DNA of 64,000 bases from CAYVBJ01 sp964449075 (GCA_964449075.1 CAYVBJ010000001.1:116383-180382), one strand, 5' to 3'. Counted from the first letter of the stretch, positions 1 through 8,753 are shown. Notes: generated by a model from the letters alone, not told the origin. Made by a program: numbers and translations.

Positions 1-599
1 GCGGTAGCCGAAACTCCCCAGGGGAGCAATCCAAATAAGTTCATAAATGAGATAGATACAAATACTGCAAAAAGGTAAGCAACATATTTTTTGTATTTAT
101 CAGCGGGGATATACTCTTTTGCAATGTCATCTCTGACAAAAATAAAAACGATCTCAAATATATTTTGACCGGCCCCCTTTGGTTCTGTAACAGCGCCTGT
201 TCCCTTTTTGTACCTGGCAGCAGCCCATAATGTTACGAGTAAAGTGAGAATGAGACCAAACCATACATACATAAGATGAGAAGTTATAGAAAGATCAAGT
301 GAGACCGGCATTCCGTCAGCTCTTACAAGAGAGCCTTCTTCCATGACAAATTCCCCTGATTCGACAGCACTGTCAGTTGTTGAGTAAGCGTACAGCTGTC
401 CGTCAACAAGCAGTATTCTGGGTAAATAGATTTTTGTTCCAAGCACCTCAAGATAATCGTGATCGGAAACCTTTCCCATTACATCAATGATCTTTTCTTC
501 CTCGTCACCGCTGGTTGAGTTTGAGGCCATCAAAAATGAAGGTGATAAAATCAAAAAAGCTGATACAGCGAACACGGCACTGCGGAAAGAATACATCAT
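1..599 (-). CDS. atpB: ATP synthase F0 subunit a, C-terminus off the window (partial)
   Basis: This is the N-terminal 199 or so codons of subunit a, the membrane subunit that forms the proton half-channels of F1F0 ATP synthase. The start is one of two adjacent ATGs at 599 and 596. A hydrophobic leader (about residues 3-25) is followed by a polar periplasmic stretch of some 60 residues, a first membrane helix containing HLMYVWFGLILTL, a conserved cytoplasmic segment with FIFVRDDIAKEYI, and a second helix ending in NLFGLLPWG. These match the family; the essential Arg lies in the missing part. The long N-terminal extension with a signal-like leader is common in Bacteroidota-type subunit a. The gene follows the atpI-like and atpZ genes on the same strand, so it is probably the first structural gene of the F0 cluster. 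Confidence 0.93.
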   Translation of the reverse strand, partial: MMYSFRSAVFAVSAFLILSPSFLMASNSTSGDEEEKIIDVMGKVSDHDYLEVLGTKIYLPRILLVDGQLYAYSTTDSAVESGEFVMEEGSLVRADGMPVSLDLSITSHLMYVWFGLILTLLVTLWAAARYKKGTGAVTEPKGAGQNIFEIVFIFVRDDIAKEYIPADKYKKYVAYLFAVFVSISFMNLFGLLPWGVSAT

Positions 600-608
600 T
601 ATATCTGT

Positions 609-1004
609 TTACCGTTCCTCGTTTTGGCTTGTCAGTTGTTTGTTTAGCAGTATAATTTCTATTACAGAATGGAAAATATACGAAATTATAAAACTAACAG
701 TAAACCCCAATTCGTCAATTTTTGTGAAAATTATAAGTGCAACAAAGATCAGGCATATAAGCAAAAACCGTATTAATATGCTGATGAAATAGAGCCTCTG
801 AAAATCAGAAACATCCAGGTGTTTTGTCTGTTTTATGAATAAGAGATGTGCTAAAACAGCAGACAATCCCAGGAAGTACCCGATTAAAATTGCAGCTGCT
901 TTTTGGTATTCCGTAAAAAGCAAACTGAACAATAAAACAGTAAAACCTGCTAGTACAGTTCTGTATATATTTTTTTTTAACAGGCTTATCTTTTTAAAAG
1001 TCAA
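609..1004 (-). CDS. AtpI-like ATP synthase assembly membrane protein
   Basis: A small membrane protein of about 131 residues with four predicted helices, lying between atpZ and atpB. Size, topology and position fit the ATP synthase subunit I family, which helps assemble the c-ring or move cations; the sequence itself is weakly conserved, so the call leans on context. The reading frame extends upstream to an ATG at 1091, but that would overlap atpZ by about 90 bases and add a basic non-membrane stretch. I prefer the TTG at 1004, whose bases overlap the atpZ TGA stop and suggest translational coupling. Confidence 0.7.
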   Translation of the reverse strand: MTFKKISLLKKNIYRTVLAGFTVLLFSLLFTEYQKAAAILIGYFLGLSAVLAHLLFIKQTKHLDVSDFQRLYFISILIRFLLICLIFVALIIFTKIDELGFTVSFIISYIFHSVIEIILLNKQLTSQNEER

Positions 1005-1216
1005 TTTGAACTGCCGGTATTTTTTACCACTCTGAAAATGATTCCGAAAAGCGTACTTACACCGACCAAAACTCCTCCAATTAAAAACCATGGTTCTGTA
1101 TCCCAGGTTCTGTCAATCCATAATCCAAGTAAGATCGGCACGCAAAGACCTGCTGCTATCTCCACACCCAGGGAAAGGTATTTTAAGTATTTTTTTACAT
1201 CCGGATCACTGATCAA
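1001..1216 (-). CDS. atpZ: AtpZ/AtpI family protein
   Basis: A 71-residue protein with two membrane helices, about residues 17-34 and 42-62. It has the family pattern: a first helix ending in GLWIDRTW and a second starting with a Gly-rich stretch (IGGVLVGV). AtpZ-family proteins are encoded at the head of ATP synthase operons and are thought to work with AtpI in Mg/Ca uptake or enzyme assembly. The only in-frame start is TTG at 1216, five bases after the bactofilin stop. The stop overlaps the start of the downstream AtpI-like gene. Confidence 0.8.
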   Translation of the reverse strand: MISDPDVKKYLKYLSLGVEIAAGLCVPILLGLWIDRTWDTEPWFLIGGVLVGVSTLFGIIFRVVKNTGSSN

Positions 1217-1220
1217 ATGC

Positions 1221-1655
1221 TCAGGCCTTCACTTTTTCGTTCAGCTTTTTCGATTCAACTGCCTGACCGTTGTTTGAGGGTGATTCAGATCCCATTTTAC
1301 AATCTCCATTAATTTCAGCACCCTCTTCCACAATCAACGTTTTGGTGTAAATATTACCGTTAATTTTAGCAGTTTTTCTGAGTGTCAACCGATTAGTTAT
1401 ATGTATTTCACCAATCAGGTTGCCTGAAATATCTGCATCGGCGGCTTTCACATTTCCATCAATAACTCCAGATGATGTAATGATAAGTTTGCCTTTTGAA
1501 GATGCTTCACCCTCAATTTTTCCCGATATCCTTATATCATTTTGGGATTGGATATTGCCTTTCAATTTTGATCCTTCACTGATCATGTTGAGTGAAGGAG
1601 ATTGACCATTTGTAGAATTCACCAATTTATCCTCTTTTTTATTATTGTTGAACAT
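1221..1655 (-). CDS. Bactofilin (polymer-forming cytoskeletal protein)
   Basis: A 144-residue protein with the bactofilin architecture: a polar N-terminal tail (1-23), a beta-helical core (about 24-120) with repeated short strands such as GNIQSQNDIRISGKIEG and GVIDGNVKAADADISGN, and a short polar C-terminal tail. Bactofilins polymerise into membrane-associated filaments without a nucleotide and position cell-wall enzymes. The M23 peptidase gene ends only five bases upstream, a pairing known from other bacteria where the bactofilin organises a LmdC-type hydrolase. The ATG at 1655 is the natural start. Confidence 0.93.
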   Translation of the reverse strand: MFNNNKKEDKLVNSTNGQSPSLNMISEGSKLKGNIQSQNDIRISGKIEGEASSKGKLIITSSGVIDGNVKAADADISGNLIGEIHITNRLTLRKTAKINGNIYTKTLIVEEGAEINGDCKMGSESPSNNGQAVESKKLNEKVKA

Positions 1656-1660
1656 AATAT

Positions 1661-2506
1661 TTAATTGATTAAGTACATTAAGGGGTTTTGAGGAACACCA
1701 TCTTTCCAGATTTCGAGGTGAAGATGCGATCCGGAGCTCAGAACTCCTTTATCACCTATAGAGCCTATAAGATCACCCTTCAAAACGATGTCTCCTTCTT
1801 TTTTTGATACTTTTTCTCCATGTTTGTAAACACTGACTATTCCATTTGGATGCTGTATATAAAGTACATAACCAAAATTTATAGTCCATTCTGCATTGAT
1901 AACCGTACCGTCTGCAACAGACGTAAACGGTGTACCCGGTTTAGCTGCAATATCAATTCCATAATGACCGTTTTCTGCAGAATATTTTTGAGTGAGGGAT
2001 CCTGATAAAGGATAATGCGATGGAAATTGGGGGGACCCAGTCAATATATTCGACATGATTATTTCACTTGTTGAAATCATACTGAAAGATGGTGCATCTA
2101 TAAAGTCTGAATTATTTGAATTCAGTTTACGATCGGTGGTAAGTAAATTTGAATCAGGTGTAAAGGTAGTGTCTGATGCCGATTTCAAAACATCTTTTAA
2201 ATCCTGCAGCTGCCGGTCCCGGGCAGAGAGTGAATCCTGCAGTACGCTCACCCTTTCTGCTATCGAAAGTATTTCATTGCGTATACTTTCATCCTGCTGA
2301 TGCTGATAAAGAGATCCCAGCGGCGTAACAAAGAAGAGCAGTGTGGTAACCAAAACTGAAATTAAAACAACGACAACAACTATGCTCACCATATCGGCTG
2401 ATTTGATTGAAAATGAGCTGGATGAATCCGGATCGTTTTCATCAAGTACAACCACTGTAACAGCCCTGTCGCGATTCGAAAATATTTTTTTTAAAAAATC
2501 CCACAT
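1661..2506 (-). CDS. Membrane-anchored M23 metallopeptidase (LmdC-like)
   Basis: A 281-residue protein with a short cytoplasmic N-terminus, one membrane helix (about residues 38-65), a coiled-coil-like periplasmic region (about 72-110) and a C-terminal LytM/M23 domain. The zinc motifs are visible: HYGIDIAA (H-x3-D) and HLHLEIWKDG (HxH). M23 enzymes cut peptidoglycan cross-bridges. The bactofilin follows five bases downstream, and a single-pass M23 protein next to a bactofilin is the known LmdC/BacA layout, so a role in shaping or locally remodelling the wall is likely. The peptidase is not predicted to be degenerate. Confidence 0.9.
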   Translation of the reverse strand: MWDFLKKIFSNRDRAVTVVVLDENDPDSSSSFSIKSADMVSIVVVVVLISVLVTTLLFFVTPLGSLYQHQQDESIRNEILSIAERVSVLQDSLSARDRQLQDLKDVLKSASDTTFTPDSNLLTTDRKLNSNNSDFIDAPSFSMISTSEIIMSNILTGSPQFPSHYPLSGSLTQKYSAENGHYGIDIAAKPGTPFTSVADGTVINAEWTINFGYVLYIQHPNGIVSVYKHGEKVSKKEGDIVLKGDLIGSIGDKGVLSSGSHLHLEIWKDGVPQNPLMYLIN

Positions 2507-2532
2507 ACCGGGCCAGTTACTATTTCTTATAG

Positions 2533-3795
2533 TTATTTTATCACTGAATTTAAAATACCAGCAAGTTTTCCGCTCTGCTTTTTGCGGTTAAAACTTTCTG
2601 AAAAAATTTGATCACCTTTCGGTAATTTATTTTTTTTCCAAAGTTCATAAAATTTCAGAAGTTCGTGTGAAATCATTGAGATATCGTTGGGATGAGAAAT
2701 CATTGCTGCTTTGTATCTTTTCAGCAAATGACGTGATATTCCTTTGGGAACCAATGCAAGTACCGGTTTTCGTGTACCGAAATATTCATACATTTTTCCC
2801 GGTGTAACATTTCTCATTGTTGTTTTATCAGAAAGTATTAAAAGCAATAAATCACTATTCTGCAATATTTGGACAGTTTCCTCATGGCTTTTGTATCCTT
2901 TAAAAGAAACTGCACCATTCAATCCGGATTTCTTAATAAGTTTCTCATATGCCTTCCCTTCAGATCCGACAAACTGAATTTCAATATCCTTTGCAAGATC
3001 AGGATTTCTTTTAAGGGCAAATGTTACAGCTTTTAAAAATTGATCTGGCTGACTTTGAAAATGGAAAAGGCCTGAATAGGTGATTACAAATTTATTATTT
3101 GCACCTCTAATGGTGTTATTTGTCGTAAATTCAGGGTCATAGCCATTTGGAAGTATGATCGGCCTTCTGATAAACGGATATCTTTTGAAGAGAATATTTT
3201 CATAGGCGCTGTTAACAACAGTAATTGCATTAGAAGACTGAATTGAGTTGTATTCGAGTTCAGCTATTTTATCCCTGTGCCAGCTTGTCGGGTAGGCAGC
3301 ATACTGATTATCAAGCCAGTCATCCCTGTAATCCAGGATTAAGGGTAACCCTGTCTCCTCTTTTATTTTTGAAGCAATAATGTGATTGCTGAATGGCGGG
3401 CCTGTTGAAAACAGAGCATCGAACCTATCTTTTTTATGGAGTTGAATCGCTTTTTCAACTGCGGGTTCAATCCATCCTTTCTTATTATCCGGAAACATGA
3501 ACCAGGATGTAAAGAGTCTCAGCAGTTTTCCTTTAGCTTCACTGTATCTGATTTTCTTTTTGCCTCCCGCACTCTGGAAAAAAGATCCGTTTTGAACCCT
3601 GACTACCTCGATATTATGGGTTTCAACTTCATATATCAAAGATGAATCAAAAGTGTGGTAAATACCGGGTTCAGGGGTTATGACAACCGGTTTCCATCCA
3701 AAATCAGCCAGATACTTAGCCAGGCCCAAAGGCCTTTGCACACCGCTTCCTCCCATTGGCGGAAAATAGTACGCAATAATCAGAACTCTTTTCAT
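2533..3795 (-). CDS. Glycosyltransferase, GT4-like
   Basis: A 420-residue GT-B fold glycosyltransferase. The N-terminus (KRVLIIAYYFPPMGGSGVQR) is the Gly-rich acceptor-side loop typical of GT4 enzymes that modify surface polysaccharides or lipids. The C-terminal half carries the nucleotide-sugar region, including VITYSGLFHFQSQPD and a conserved acidic stretch near GKMYEYFGTRKPVLAL. Donor and acceptor cannot be read from sequence. It starts six bases after the guaB stop and ends 26 bases before the M23 gene, so it is probably cotranscribed with both. Confidence 0.85.
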   Translation of the reverse strand: MKRVLIIAYYFPPMGGSGVQRPLGLAKYLADFGWKPVVITPEPGIYHTFDSSLIYEVETHNIEVVRVQNGSFFQSAGGKKKIRYSEAKGKLLRLFTSWFMFPDNKKGWIEPAVEKAIQLHKKDRFDALFSTGPPFSNHIIASKIKEETGLPLILDYRDDWLDNQYAAYPTSWHRDKIAELEYNSIQSSNAITVVNSAYENILFKRYPFIRRPIILPNGYDPEFTTNNTIRGANNKFVITYSGLFHFQSQPDQFLKAVTFALKRNPDLAKDIEIQFVGSEGKAYEKLIKKSGLNGAVSFKGYKSHEETVQILQNSDLLLLILSDKTTMRNVTPGKMYEYFGTRKPVLALVPKGISRHLLKRYKAAMISHPNDISMISHELLKFYELWKKNKLPKGDQIFSESFNRKKQSGKLAGILNSVIK

Positions 3796-3801
3796 AAAGG
3801 A

Positions 3802-5280
3802 TCAGTTGACGGAATAATTGGGAGCTTCTTTTGTGATCTGAACAGAGTGAGGATGACTCTCCCTGTAACTTGCCGCCGATATTTGCACAAATTCGGATTT
3901 TTGCAGATCACGGATTGTAGCTGCCCCTACATACCCCATGGCCGCCCTGAGTCCTCCTGTCATTTGATGCACAACCTCTCCCAGGTAACCTTTATAGGGA
4001 ACGCGTCCTTCTATACCTTCGGGAACGAGCTTTCGCAGATCATCTTCAACATCCTGGAAATAGCGATCTTTGGATCCTTTGGACATAGCCGTAATACTTC
4101 CCATTCCCCTGTAGGACTTATATTTACGTGATTCATATATAATTGTTTCACCCGGGCTTTCGTCAACACCTGCAAACATAGAACCCATCATAACCGCTTC
4201 AGCGCCACCGGCAATTGCTTTTGGAATATCACCCGTTTGTTTTATGCCTCCGTCAGCAATCAGCCCGATTCTGTTTTTTTGTGTGTATTCAGCTATTTCC
4301 ATGACAGCCGATAGCTGGGGGACCCCAACACCGGTAACTACACGTGTTGTACAAATGGAGCCGGGTCCGACACCTACTTTTACGACATCAGCACCGGCCC
4401 TGTGTAACGCTTCCGCTGCATCCCTTGTGGCGATATTACCTCCAATAAGAGTCAGGTCTTTATACTTTTTCTTAATCATACCAACTGTGTTCAATACACC
4501 TTTGGAATGTCCGTGTGCGGTATCTACCGTTATTGCATCCACTCCGGAATCAATAAGTGCGCTTACCCTGTCCATTGTGTCCGGAGTAACACCAACTGCG
4601 GCGCCCACCCGAAGCCTTCCCATTTCATCTTTACATGCATTGGGAAAGTTCATTTTCTTTTCAATATCCTTGAACGTTATCAGCCCTACAAGTTTATTAT
4701 TTTTATCCACGATGGGCAGTTTTTCAACTTTATATTGTTGCAGTATCTCCTCCGCCTCTTCCAGGTTCGTGCCCTCCTCCGCAGTAATCAGATTCTCTTT
4801 CGTCATAATACTGCTTAAAAGCTTGTCTACGTAATGTTCAAAACGCAGGTCACGATTCGTGACAATCCCGATAAGTTTATCATTCTGCTCTACAATCGGT
4901 ATCCCGCCGATTTTGTGCTTTTTCATTAATGCCCTGGCATCTTTTACAGTTGCAGTAGGCGGAAGTGTAACGGGGTCTACAATCATCCCGCTTTCACTCC
5001 TCTTTACGAGCCTTACCTGTTCGGCTTGCTCCTCAATCGTCATGTTTTTATGCAATATGGCGATACCGCCTTCACGGGCCAGCGCAATTGCGAGACGGTA
5101 TTCGGATACGGTATCCATCGCAGCGCTGATCACGGGAATGTTGAGCTTTAAAGCGGGGGTTAAGTCAACAGTAAGATCTACATTCCTGGGAAGAACCTGT
5201 GAATAGTTGGGAACGAGCAGAACATCATCATAGGTAAGGCCCTGCCTTGTAATTTTACCGAACGGGGAATTATTTTGCAT
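3802..5280 (-). CDS. guaB: IMP dehydrogenase
   Basis: A 492-residue IMP dehydrogenase, oxidising IMP to XMP with NAD+, the committed step of GMP synthesis. The TIM-barrel begins with LTYDDVLLVP. Two CBS domains are inserted at about residues 95-208, which sense ATP/GTP in other species. The catalytic loop GVGPGSICTTR carries the active Cys at about residue 309, followed by the flap near GMGSITAMSKGS and an Arg/Tyr-rich segment (EGRVPYKG). Length is normal. It is the first gene of a minus-strand run continuing through the glycosyltransferase to the ATP synthase genes, although 99 bases upstream are free for its own promoter. Confidence 0.97.
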   Translation of the reverse strand: MQNNSPFGKITRQGLTYDDVLLVPNYSQVLPRNVDLTVDLTPALKLNIPVISAAMDTVSEYRLAIALAREGGIAILHKNMTIEEQAEQVRLVKRSESGMIVDPVTLPPTATVKDARALMKKHKIGGIPIVEQNDKLIGIVTNRDLRFEHYVDKLLSSIMTKENLITAEEGTNLEEAEEILQQYKVEKLPIVDKNNKLVGLITFKDIEKKMNFPNACKDEMGRLRVGAAVGVTPDTMDRVSALIDSGVDAITVDTAHGHSKGVLNTVGMIKKKYKDLTLIGGNIATRDAAEALHRAGADVVKVGVGPGSICTTRVVTGVGVPQLSAVMEIAEYTQKNRIGLIADGGIKQTGDIPKAIAGGAEAVMMGSMFAGVDESPGETIIYESRKYKSYRGMGSITAMSKGSKDRYFQDVEDDLRKLVPEGIEGRVPYKGYLGEVVHQMTGGLRAAMGYVGAATIRDLQKSEFVQISAASYRESHPHSVQITKEAPNYSVN

Positions 5281-5379
5281 GGGGAGAAAATCGTTTCGTT
5301 TACATTTTGATTAAGATAAAAAAAATGTTCCCGAACTTCTCCCTCTTCCCTATTTAAATTTTACAGATTCCCAATAACG

Positions 5380-5703
5380 TCAAAGCGGATTAATCTTAAG
5401 TGTATTTATAGCGGTTTGAATCGAGCAAATTCCATTGAGGTAAGATTGAACCCAGAAAAAAACACTTTTCCGTCGATTTACGACAAAAGGATCGCAGGTT
5501 GAATAGTTACCCTGTAATTCATTTACATATGCCAGGATATCATCTTTAATTGCCATTTTCAGGTCATCAGGTAGTTTGCTCCATCCGAGTAATTCAAAAG
5601 CCTCTGTCAGGTTTCTGTGTTCTTCTGATGCCTCACGTAATACTTTTCTGAGTACCGGTTCTGCAAATGATCGATTTCTTTTCTTTAAAACTGCATTTGT
5701 CAT
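5380..5703 (-). CDS. Hypothetical protein, 107 aa
   Basis: I do not recognise a family. The protein is short, soluble and slightly basic at the N-terminus (KKRNRSF), with an acidic amphipathic middle and no membrane segment or signal peptide; two cysteines are present (CDP, GICS). The start is well supported: an AAAGGA Shine-Dalgarno lies about eight bases before the ATG at 5703. It stands alone between purB and guaB. A perfect 18-bp palindrome at 5751-5768 sits upstream and may control it. Confidence 0.6.
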   Translation of the reverse strand: MTNAVLKKRNRSFAEPVLRKVLREASEEHRNLTEAFELLGWSKLPDDLKMAIKDDILAYVNELQGNYSTCDPFVVNRRKSVFFWVQSYLNGICSIQTAINTLKINPL

Positions 5704-5750
5704 AATTTTATTCCTTTAATTAATGTTCAAATGCAGTATAAGACCCGGAA

Positions 5751-5768
5751 GTGACACCAGTGTGTCAC
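5751..5768. promoter_or_regulatory. Palindrome GTGACAC-N4-GTGTCAC, possible operator
   Basis: Seven-base perfect arms (5751-5757 and 5762-5768) surround a four-base spacer. The site lies in the 92-base gap between the purB stop and the start of the small gene at 5703, 48 bases upstream of that ATG. It has no T-run on either strand, so a terminator is unlikely. A dimeric repressor site or an mRNA hairpin are both possible; no known regulator's consensus was recognised. Confidence 0.4.
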
Positions 5769-5795
5769 CCCCAATTCTGCGAATTAAAAAAAAGA

Positions 5796-7088
5796 TCAAA
5801 GACCTGCTCGCTTAAAAATTTCATCCACCCGCCTTGTGTGATGATCGAGGTCAAATGCATCCTCAATTTCATCTGGATCCAGATACTTTTTAACCACATC
5901 ATTACTGGTTACAATATCACGAAATGAGGTTTTCTCTTCCCACGCTTTCATCGCCATAGGCTGTACAGTGTCGTACGCCTCCTCTCTTGAAAGTCCTTTA
6001 TCAATGAGCATTAAAAGAAGCCGCTGCGAGAAAACCAATCCATGCGTTTTGTCCATATTTTCCCTCATATTTTCAGGATAGACAACCAGTTTTTCTATAA
6101 CGCCTGCAAATCTGCTGAGCATATAGTCCAGTAAAATAGTTGCATCAGGCAAAATAATCCGTTCAACGGATGAGTGCGAAATGTCTCTTTCATGCCAGAG
6201 AGGAATATTTTCATAGGCCGACATCATATACCCCCGCAGTACCCTGGAACATCCGCTTATATTCTCTGAACTCACCGGGTTTCGTTTATGCGGCATAGCC
6301 GATGATCCCTTTTGTCCCTTTCTGAAAAATTCTTCAGCCTCACGAAGCTCCGTTCGCTGAAGGTGACGAACTTCTACAGCCATCTTTTCCAGGGACGAAC
6401 CGATCAAAGCAAGTACGGCCATATAATTTGCATGGCGGTCTCTTTGAAGAGTTTGTGTGGAAATAGGTGCCGGATTCAGCCCAAGTTCTTCACAAGTCAA
6501 CTCTTCCACCTCAATAGGTATATTTGCAAAGGTGCCAACTGCCCCTGAGAGTTTTCCGAATTCAACACCTGAGGCTGCAGACTCGAAGCGGGTTTGATTT
6601 CTCTTCATCTCTGTGTACCAAAGAGCACACTTCAGCCCGAACGTAGTTGGTTCAGCGTGAACACCGTGAGTTCGGCCCATCATCACAGTATTTTTATGCT
6701 CTTTCGCTTTTTCCGCGAGAACCGTGATCATCCTCTCAATTCCTCTGCTTAGAATCTGGTTTGCCTGCCTGAGCCTGTACCCGTTTGCCGTATCAACCAC
6801 GTCCGTAGATGTAAGACCATAATGAACCCATTTTTTTTCCGGTCCGAGGCTTTCAGAAACCGACCGTGTAAAAGCTACAACATCATGGCGTGTTTCTTTT
6901 TCGATCTCTTTGATTCTCTTGACATCAAAAGAGGCATTTTTATACAGCAGTTCCACATCTTCAGGTGGAATTTTTCCAAGCTTACTCCAGGCTTTGCAGG
7001 CAGCAAGTTCCACCTCAAGCCAGGCTTTAAATTGATTTTCTTCAGTCCAGATATCTGCCATTTCAGGCCGGGAGTACCGTTCGATCAT
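5796..7088 (-). CDS. purB: Adenylosuccinate lyase
   Basis: A 430-residue member of the fumarase/aspartase superfamily. It cleaves SAICAR to AICAR and adenylosuccinate to AMP, so it serves both general purine and AMP synthesis. The signature GSSAMPHKRNPV is present at about residues 262-273, with the catalytic-region TSTDVVDTA and the general-acid region GRTHGVHAEP upstream. Length fits the short bacterial type. ATG at 7088 gives the expected MIERYSRPEM N-terminus. The tRNA-Leu gene lies about 200 bases upstream on the same strand; purine genes guaB and purB are near each other but separated by the orphan gene. Confidence 0.97.
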   Translation of the reverse strand: MIERYSRPEMADIWTEENQFKAWLEVELAACKAWSKLGKIPPEDVELLYKNASFDVKRIKEIEKETRHDVVAFTRSVSESLGPEKKWVHYGLTSTDVVDTANGYRLRQANQILSRGIERMITVLAEKAKEHKNTVMMGRTHGVHAEPTTFGLKCALWYTEMKRNQTRFESAASGVEFGKLSGAVGTFANIPIEVEELTCEELGLNPAPISTQTLQRDRHANYMAVLALIGSSLEKMAVEVRHLQRTELREAEEFFRKGQKGSSAMPHKRNPVSSENISGCSRVLRGYMMSAYENIPLWHERDISHSSVERIILPDATILLDYMLSRFAGVIEKLVVYPENMRENMDKTHGLVFSQRLLLMLIDKGLSREEAYDTVQPMAMKAWEEKTSFRDIVTSNDVVKKYLDPDEIEDAFDLDHHTRRVDEIFKRAGL

Positions 7089-7291
7089 AATTATTCCAAA
7101 ACTTTTTGTTTTAAGTGTACCAGGAAGAAAGATATCGGATTAATTTGAAGATATCCCAGACATTTCAAAAAAGTACTTACCAGTGGATCTGTCTCATAAC
7201 TCTGTCTTGCAGAAGCAAACCTGGATGCGATCCAGAACGAAGAGTGACGTAATTATTTTTTAATTGATAAGCGTTCAGAAATGAAAAATTG

Positions 7292-7375
7292 TACCCGGAG
7301 GGGGACTCGAACCCCCACGATGTCGCCACCACCGGATTTTGAATCCGGCGCGTCTACCAATTCCGCCATCCGGGC
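7292..7375 (-). tRNA. tRNA-Leu, anticodon CAA
   Basis: On the minus strand the sequence folds as a class II tRNA of 84 bases. The acceptor arms GCCCGGA and TCCGGGT pair (one G-T), the discriminator is A, the D-loop contains AATTGGTAGAC, and the anticodon stem CCGGA/TCCGG encloses the loop TTCAAAA with CAA in the middle, reading UUG Leu codons. A long variable arm and a GGTTCGAGTCC T-arm follow. The CCA end is not encoded. Confidence 0.95.
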
Positions 7376-7385
7376 ATCAGTAACT

Positions 7386-7418
7386 CAAACAGTAAATATA
7401 GGAAGCAGGCAGGTCAAA
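7386..7418 (-). promoter_or_regulatory. Candidate promoter for tRNA-Leu
   Basis: Reading the minus strand, TTTG (7418-7415) is followed by 20 bases and then TACTGTTTG (7394-7386), close to the Bacteroidota promoter pattern TTTG-N19..21-TAnnTTTG but with one extra base in the second box. The box ends ten bases before the mature tRNA 5' end, which would place transcription start just ahead of the tRNA. This is a match by eye. Confidence 0.45.
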
Positions 7419-7540
7419 GAAAATATCTTTTTTGAGAGAGCGATCAGTCTCAGGCGAACGAATCTTTTTCGAATTTAATTTATCATCTGATCATAATTCC
7501 TATATTTAAATAAATTTTGATCTGATAAACTTGTGAATAA

Positions 7541-8719
7541 ATGCCCGAAATAATAATCAGCTGGTTATTGCTATTTGCACTTTTATATTTACTTATTACG
7601 TCAGTAATTCTTGTTCACAACCGTTTTCATCTCACAGAGTTGCCTGCAGAAGATAATATGGAAGATGGTCAGCATCTCAAGATCTCCGTATGCATCCCGG
7701 CCAGGAATGAAGAGGACACAATCCATAAACTTTTACATAGTGTTGTGACTCAAAACTATCCATCTTTTGAAGTGCTGATACTGGATGACCAATCTGAAGA
7801 CAGTACACCGTTGATTCTCAAATCCTTTAGACAACAATACCCGGATTTGATTATTCCGCTGAAAGGAACCCGGCGTCCGCAGGGATGGCTGGGTAAGTCG
7901 TGGGCATGCCAGCAGCTTGGTGAAAAAGCTGACGGTCACATTTTGCTGTTCCTGGACGCAGATACCGTTTTACAACCGGGCATGCTGCCTTCTGTTTCAG
8001 CTGCCTTTTCAAAATACAACACAGATATGATCACCGTCTGGCCGCACCAGGTTTTCAGGACATGGTGGGAAAAGACAGTGATGCCGATAGTATACTATAC
8101 GCTCTTAACACTTTTACCCACCTTTTATGCATTCAGGAAACCAAAGTTTATGCCTGAATACATCTATTCGCGTGTATCATCACTCTTTTCTGCAGCAAAT
8201 GGGCAGTGTATTGCTTTTAAACGGGAAGTGTATGATAAGATAGGTGGTCATGCCGCGGTAAAATCAGAGATCGTTGAAGATGTGAAACTTGCCCAAAATA
8301 CTGTTAAAGCCGGTTTTACTATGCGCATGTTTACCGGTCAGTCTTCAATCAAATGCAGAATGTACAACAGTCAATTTGAGATGTTCCAGGGATTCAGGAA
8401 AAACTTTTTTGCAGGATTCAATTACAACCTCACACTTTTTAGCTTTTCAGCGGTCTTGCATTTTGCAGTTTTTGTCCTCCCTTTTATAACACTTCCAGTT
8501 TCATTGATCACAGAAAACCGGCTTTTGTTTGAACTCTCCGCTGCCGTAATTTCAGTTATTCTGCTTCAAAGACTTGTGATAGCATTTTGGCAAAAATGGA
8601 ATCCGTTATACGCATTTACTCATCCTGTCGGAGTTTTATGGTTTCAAATACTTGCACTAACAACAATACTTGATTTTTTGACAAAGCGAAAAGTAAAGTG
8701 GAAAGAACGAGAGATATAA
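7541..8719 (+). CDS. Membrane glycosyltransferase, family 2
   Basis: A 392-residue GT-A fold enzyme anchored by an N-terminal helix (about residues 3-26) and C-terminal hydrophobic segments (about 305-380). The GT2 elements are visible: VCIPARNEEDTI for nucleotide binding, ILDDQSEDST, the metal-binding FLDADT, and the acceptor/base region VEDVKLAQ. This layout matches membrane GT2 enzymes that glycosylate lipids or carotenoids, but the acceptor is not determined. It stands alone after the tRNA. Start at ATG 7541 has a poor Shine-Dalgarno, as is usual in this group. Confidence 0.85.
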   Translation: MPEIIISWLLLFALLYLLITSVILVHNRFHLTELPAEDNMEDGQHLKISVCIPARNEEDTIHKLLHSVVTQNYPSFEVLILDDQSEDSTPLILKSFRQQYPDLIIPLKGTRRPQGWLGKSWACQQLGEKADGHILLFLDADTVLQPGMLPSVSAAFSKYNTDMITVWPHQVFRTWWEKTVMPIVYYTLLTLLPTFYAFRKPKFMPEYIYSRVSSLFSAANGQCIAFKREVYDKIGGHAAVKSEIVEDVKLAQNTVKAGFTMRMFTGQSSIKCRMYNSQFEMFQGFRKNFFAGFNYNLTLFSFSAVLHFAVFVLPFITLPVSLITENRLLFELSAAVISVILLQRLVIAFWQKWNPLYAFTHPVGVLWFQILALTTILDFLTKRKVKWKEREI

Positions 8720-8753
8720 ATCCGTGAAAATTTTGTATGTTAAACCGACCAAT

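Noticed and set aside
1005..1091. Longer ATG start for the AtpI-like gene
   Set aside because: It would overlap atpZ by about 90 bases and add a basic tail absent from the family. The TTG at 1004 fits better.
3655..4131. Plus-strand ORF of 158 codons over the guaB/glycosyltransferase junction
   Set aside because: It crosses two well-supported genes on the other strand and encodes no recognisable domain.
4244..4834. Plus-strand ORF of 196 codons
   Set aside because: It lies entirely antisense to guaB, has low-complexity Ser/Leu-rich translation and no ribosome site. It is a shadow of guaB codon usage.
7221..7235. Short hairpin CTGGAT-GCG-ATCCAG near the tRNA
   Set aside because: The stem is only six pairs with no T-run on either strand, so I cannot support a terminator or element.
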